Assembly: GCA_034436045.1 (NCBI GenBank)
Contig: DAOTVZ010000244.1
Location: 1-45,266 of the forward strand
DNA: 45,266 nt
From: H111-94 sp034436045
GTDB taxonomy: Bacteria; Chloroflexota; Ktedonobacteria; Ktedonobacterales; Ktedonobacteraceae
Direction of reading: 5' to 3'
Position 1 is the stretch's first letter; every line of letters begins with the position of its first letter. The translations under genes were made by a program, and so were the position numbers. Under the pieces are notes generated by a model. The model was not told where the DNA came from. It did no database searches and saw only the letters and a list, made by a program, of their open reading frames with translations. This document shows positions 43,766 through 45,266 of this stretch, one piece after another.

Positions 43766-43933
43766 CAAAATCGATCCTCTCTATTAAGCAGGATTTGGCG
43801 TGTGTGTTATTGCGACGCACCCTTGAGCATTATAGCATAATTTTACTATGCAGAGCGCCCGCATTGGACAACCACCAGGCCTTGTGAGATACTCTTCGCA
43901 TCAGATCTTCGGTTGCTATCGGGAGGTTCTTGT

Positions 43934-45266
43934 ATGTCCTCAACCTATCCACCCTCTGGTGGGTCTGTCGTTCGACCGTGTACACGGTGCGGGAAGCCGC
44001 TACCGCCCAACGAGATGCGTTGTAGCAATTGCGGCTATCAAAATGTCATGCCGGTACCAAACAGGCAAGTTCCACCATCTCCGAGTGCTACGCGGGGAAC
44101 CGGAGCGCCGCCCTCCTATGGAGCTGGTCAGCCCATGAATCCGGCCTGGGGACAACCCCCTGCATCCCTGCCAGCCGGTCCCTATGCCCCCCAACAGTCA
44201 CCGGGGCTAATTGCCCCAATCATGCAAGCGCCAGGTACGCCGCCAACCGGGATGCCAACCCCTGCTCCAGGCTCTGGCATAAATAATGCTTATAGTGGAT
44301 TGCCCCCAACCCCGAAGCCGCCTACGCCCAGTGCTGGTGGCTTTTATGCAACGCCTGCTCAGTCCGCTCGTCCCCCCATGCCAGGTCCAATGTCATCAGG
44401 AGCGAACTTTTATGGAGGCAGCACCCCACGCCAACCAGCCTACCCACCCGTTTCGGCTCCTTCACAAGCCAGTGGCTCCGTTTCCGGGGGTTCAGGCAAA
44501 GTCACCAGTACCCCCAGCCTCGTGATGGTACGAAGGAACGATGAACAGGAACCCCCCAGAATAGGCGTGTTGATTACCATTGTCGTTGTACTCGTCATCC
44601 TCATCGCCGGTGGCGGCGGTGGCTACCTGTACTGGTCAATACATCATAGCAACACCGCTACAACAACGCTCAAACCAACGCCCACCCCCGATGTGCCACC
44701 GTTGTTCTCCGATAACTTCACAAGCAACATCAACGCCTGGGACCTACAAAGTGTTCCCGGCAAATACTCAGTAGCGCTTGCTAACGGCTCGCTGAAACTG
44801 GAAGATGATGACAATCACCTCCTATGGGAGCTATTGCCCGGCAACAGGACATTCAGCGACTTCCACCTCTCGGTGAATGCTGAACTCTCAAAGGGTGATC
44901 AGAATAACGGCTATGGCATCTACATTCGCGGTGCCTCCAACCAGAACACCGATCTGGCAACCTACTATCGCTTTGAAATCTATGGCGACGGTACCTACGC
45001 CATCTTCAAAGGTGTGGTTGACGCAGCAGGCAACAGCACTGCTACTATTCTAGTCAACTACACCTATAGCAGCGTCATTTATCCCAAAGGCCAGATGAAC
45101 CATATCGAAATCGCCGCCAAAGGCACATCGATGACGTTAATCGTCAATGGGCAAACCATCAAGACTATCACCGATGACAGCTATACGAGCGGCACTATTG
45201 CGCTCTTTGTTTCCAATCTCCAGGGTGCCCATGCAGGCGCACAGGCCACCTTCTCTAACTTCGTCA
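43934..45266 (+). CDS. zinc-ribbon, Pro-rich, single-TM protein with lectin-like domain (partial, runs off the window)
   Basis: 444 codons are visible and the 3' end lies beyond the window. A zinc ribbon (C16-x2-C19, C30-x2-C33) is followed by about 165 residues rich in Pro, Gly, Ser and Ala with low complexity. One transmembrane helix (about residues 216-237; GVLITIVVVLVILIAGGG) leads to an outside domain from about 255 on, resembling LamG/DUF1080-type beta sandwiches (SDNFTSNINAWD, GYGIYIRG, NHIEIAAKG, LIVNGQ). GGGAGG 7 nt before ATG 43934 gives the start. The zinc ribbon would face the cytoplasm. The function is unknown; sugar-polymer binding is a guess from the fold. Confidence 0.8.
   Translation, partial: MSSTYPPSGGSVVRPCTRCGKPLPPNEMRCSNCGYQNVMPVPNRQVPPSPSATRGTGAPPSYGAGQPMNPAWGQPPASLPAGPYAPQQSPGLIAPIMQAPGTPPTGMPTPAPGSGINNAYSGLPPTPKPPTPSAGGFYATPAQSARPPMPGPMSSGANFYGGSTPRQPAYPPVSAPSQASGSVSGGSGKVTSTPSLVMVRRNDEQEPPRIGVLITIVVVLVILIAGGGGGYLYWSIHHSNTATTTLKPTPTPDVPPLFSDNFTSNINAWDLQSVPGKYSVALANGSLKLEDDDNHLLWELLPGNRTFSDFHLSVNAELSKGDQNNGYGIYIRGASNQNTDLATYYRFEIYGDGTYAIFKGVVDAAGNSTATILVNYTYSSVIYPKGQMNHIEIAAKGTSMTLIVNGQTIKTITDDSYTSGTIALFVSNLQGAHAGAQATFSNFV

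Overview
The window looks like a piece of a free-living, mesophilic heterotroph's chromosome, most likely Chloroflexota, class Ktedonobacteria. This placement is an inference. It rests on moderate GC, Gram-positive-style strong ribosome sites, a zinc-ribbon/proline-rich/one-TM lectin-like protein, a Pro-rich PrsW protease, and a CoxIV-like/PRC-like membrane fusion. No rRNA, tRNA, phage, IS element or CRISPR array was seen. About 40 genes are supported, mostly in short operons on both strands.

Layout. 1-2500: a 43-bp tandem array, a quinone-oxidoreductase-like MDR gene, then an accessory stretch with a glycine-rich peptide carrying a perfect double-glycine leader, a 42-bp perfect inverted repeat, and a small promoter/22-codon ORF/terminator unit. 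2501-5440: a BcrC-like PAP2 phosphatase, a small membrane protein and a gamma-glutamyltransferase. 5718-7877: an arsenic operon (ArsR-ArsC fusion, aquaglyceroporin, second ArsC) with no ArsB or Acr3 pump. 7862-12918: a membrane-anchored GlcD/GlcF-type (YdiJ-like) dehydrogenase and a PoxB-like pyruvate oxidase, probably a respiratory 2-hydroxyacid/pyruvate route. 13056-14876: a GDPD-PrsW operon. 15003-17944: a three-gene ABC-2 exporter behind a structured leader.

18329-25512 is the most interesting block: a catabolic regulon. On the minus strand lie an IclR regulator, a class III CoA-transferase, a citrate-synthase-fold lyase and LigB- and LigA-like ring-cleavage dioxygenase subunits. On the plus strand lie an amidohydrolase and an MDR reductase. 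The CoA-transferase and amidohydrolase promoters carry the same 6-5-6 palindrome (TGTCCG/CGGACA) at the same distance past the predicted start of transcription, so the two arms are probably co-repressed by the IclR protein. The combination suggests an aromatic or N-substituted ring pathway ending in CoA activation and retro-Claisen cleavage instead of the usual aldolase.

25507-34129: an ECF sigma factor, a TetR/alpha-beta hydrolase pair, a CoxIV-like protein, TerC, an orphan sensor kinase and an NRAMP Mn transporter. 34345-38855: a cupin, a GNAT, RibD and a two-component system. 39134-39425: a wrecked flavohemoglobin gene behind an intact ribosome site and an NsrR-like box. 39500-45266: an aldo/keto reductase, a third repeat array abutting the stop codon of a 3-hydroxyacyl-CoA dehydrogenase (operon with alpha/beta hydrolase and HIT protein), a flavin reductase and the start of a zinc-ribbon membrane protein cut by the window edge. 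The three repeat arrays (1-215, 18017-18260, 40601-40802) are one dispersed palindromic family with a 43-44-bp unit.
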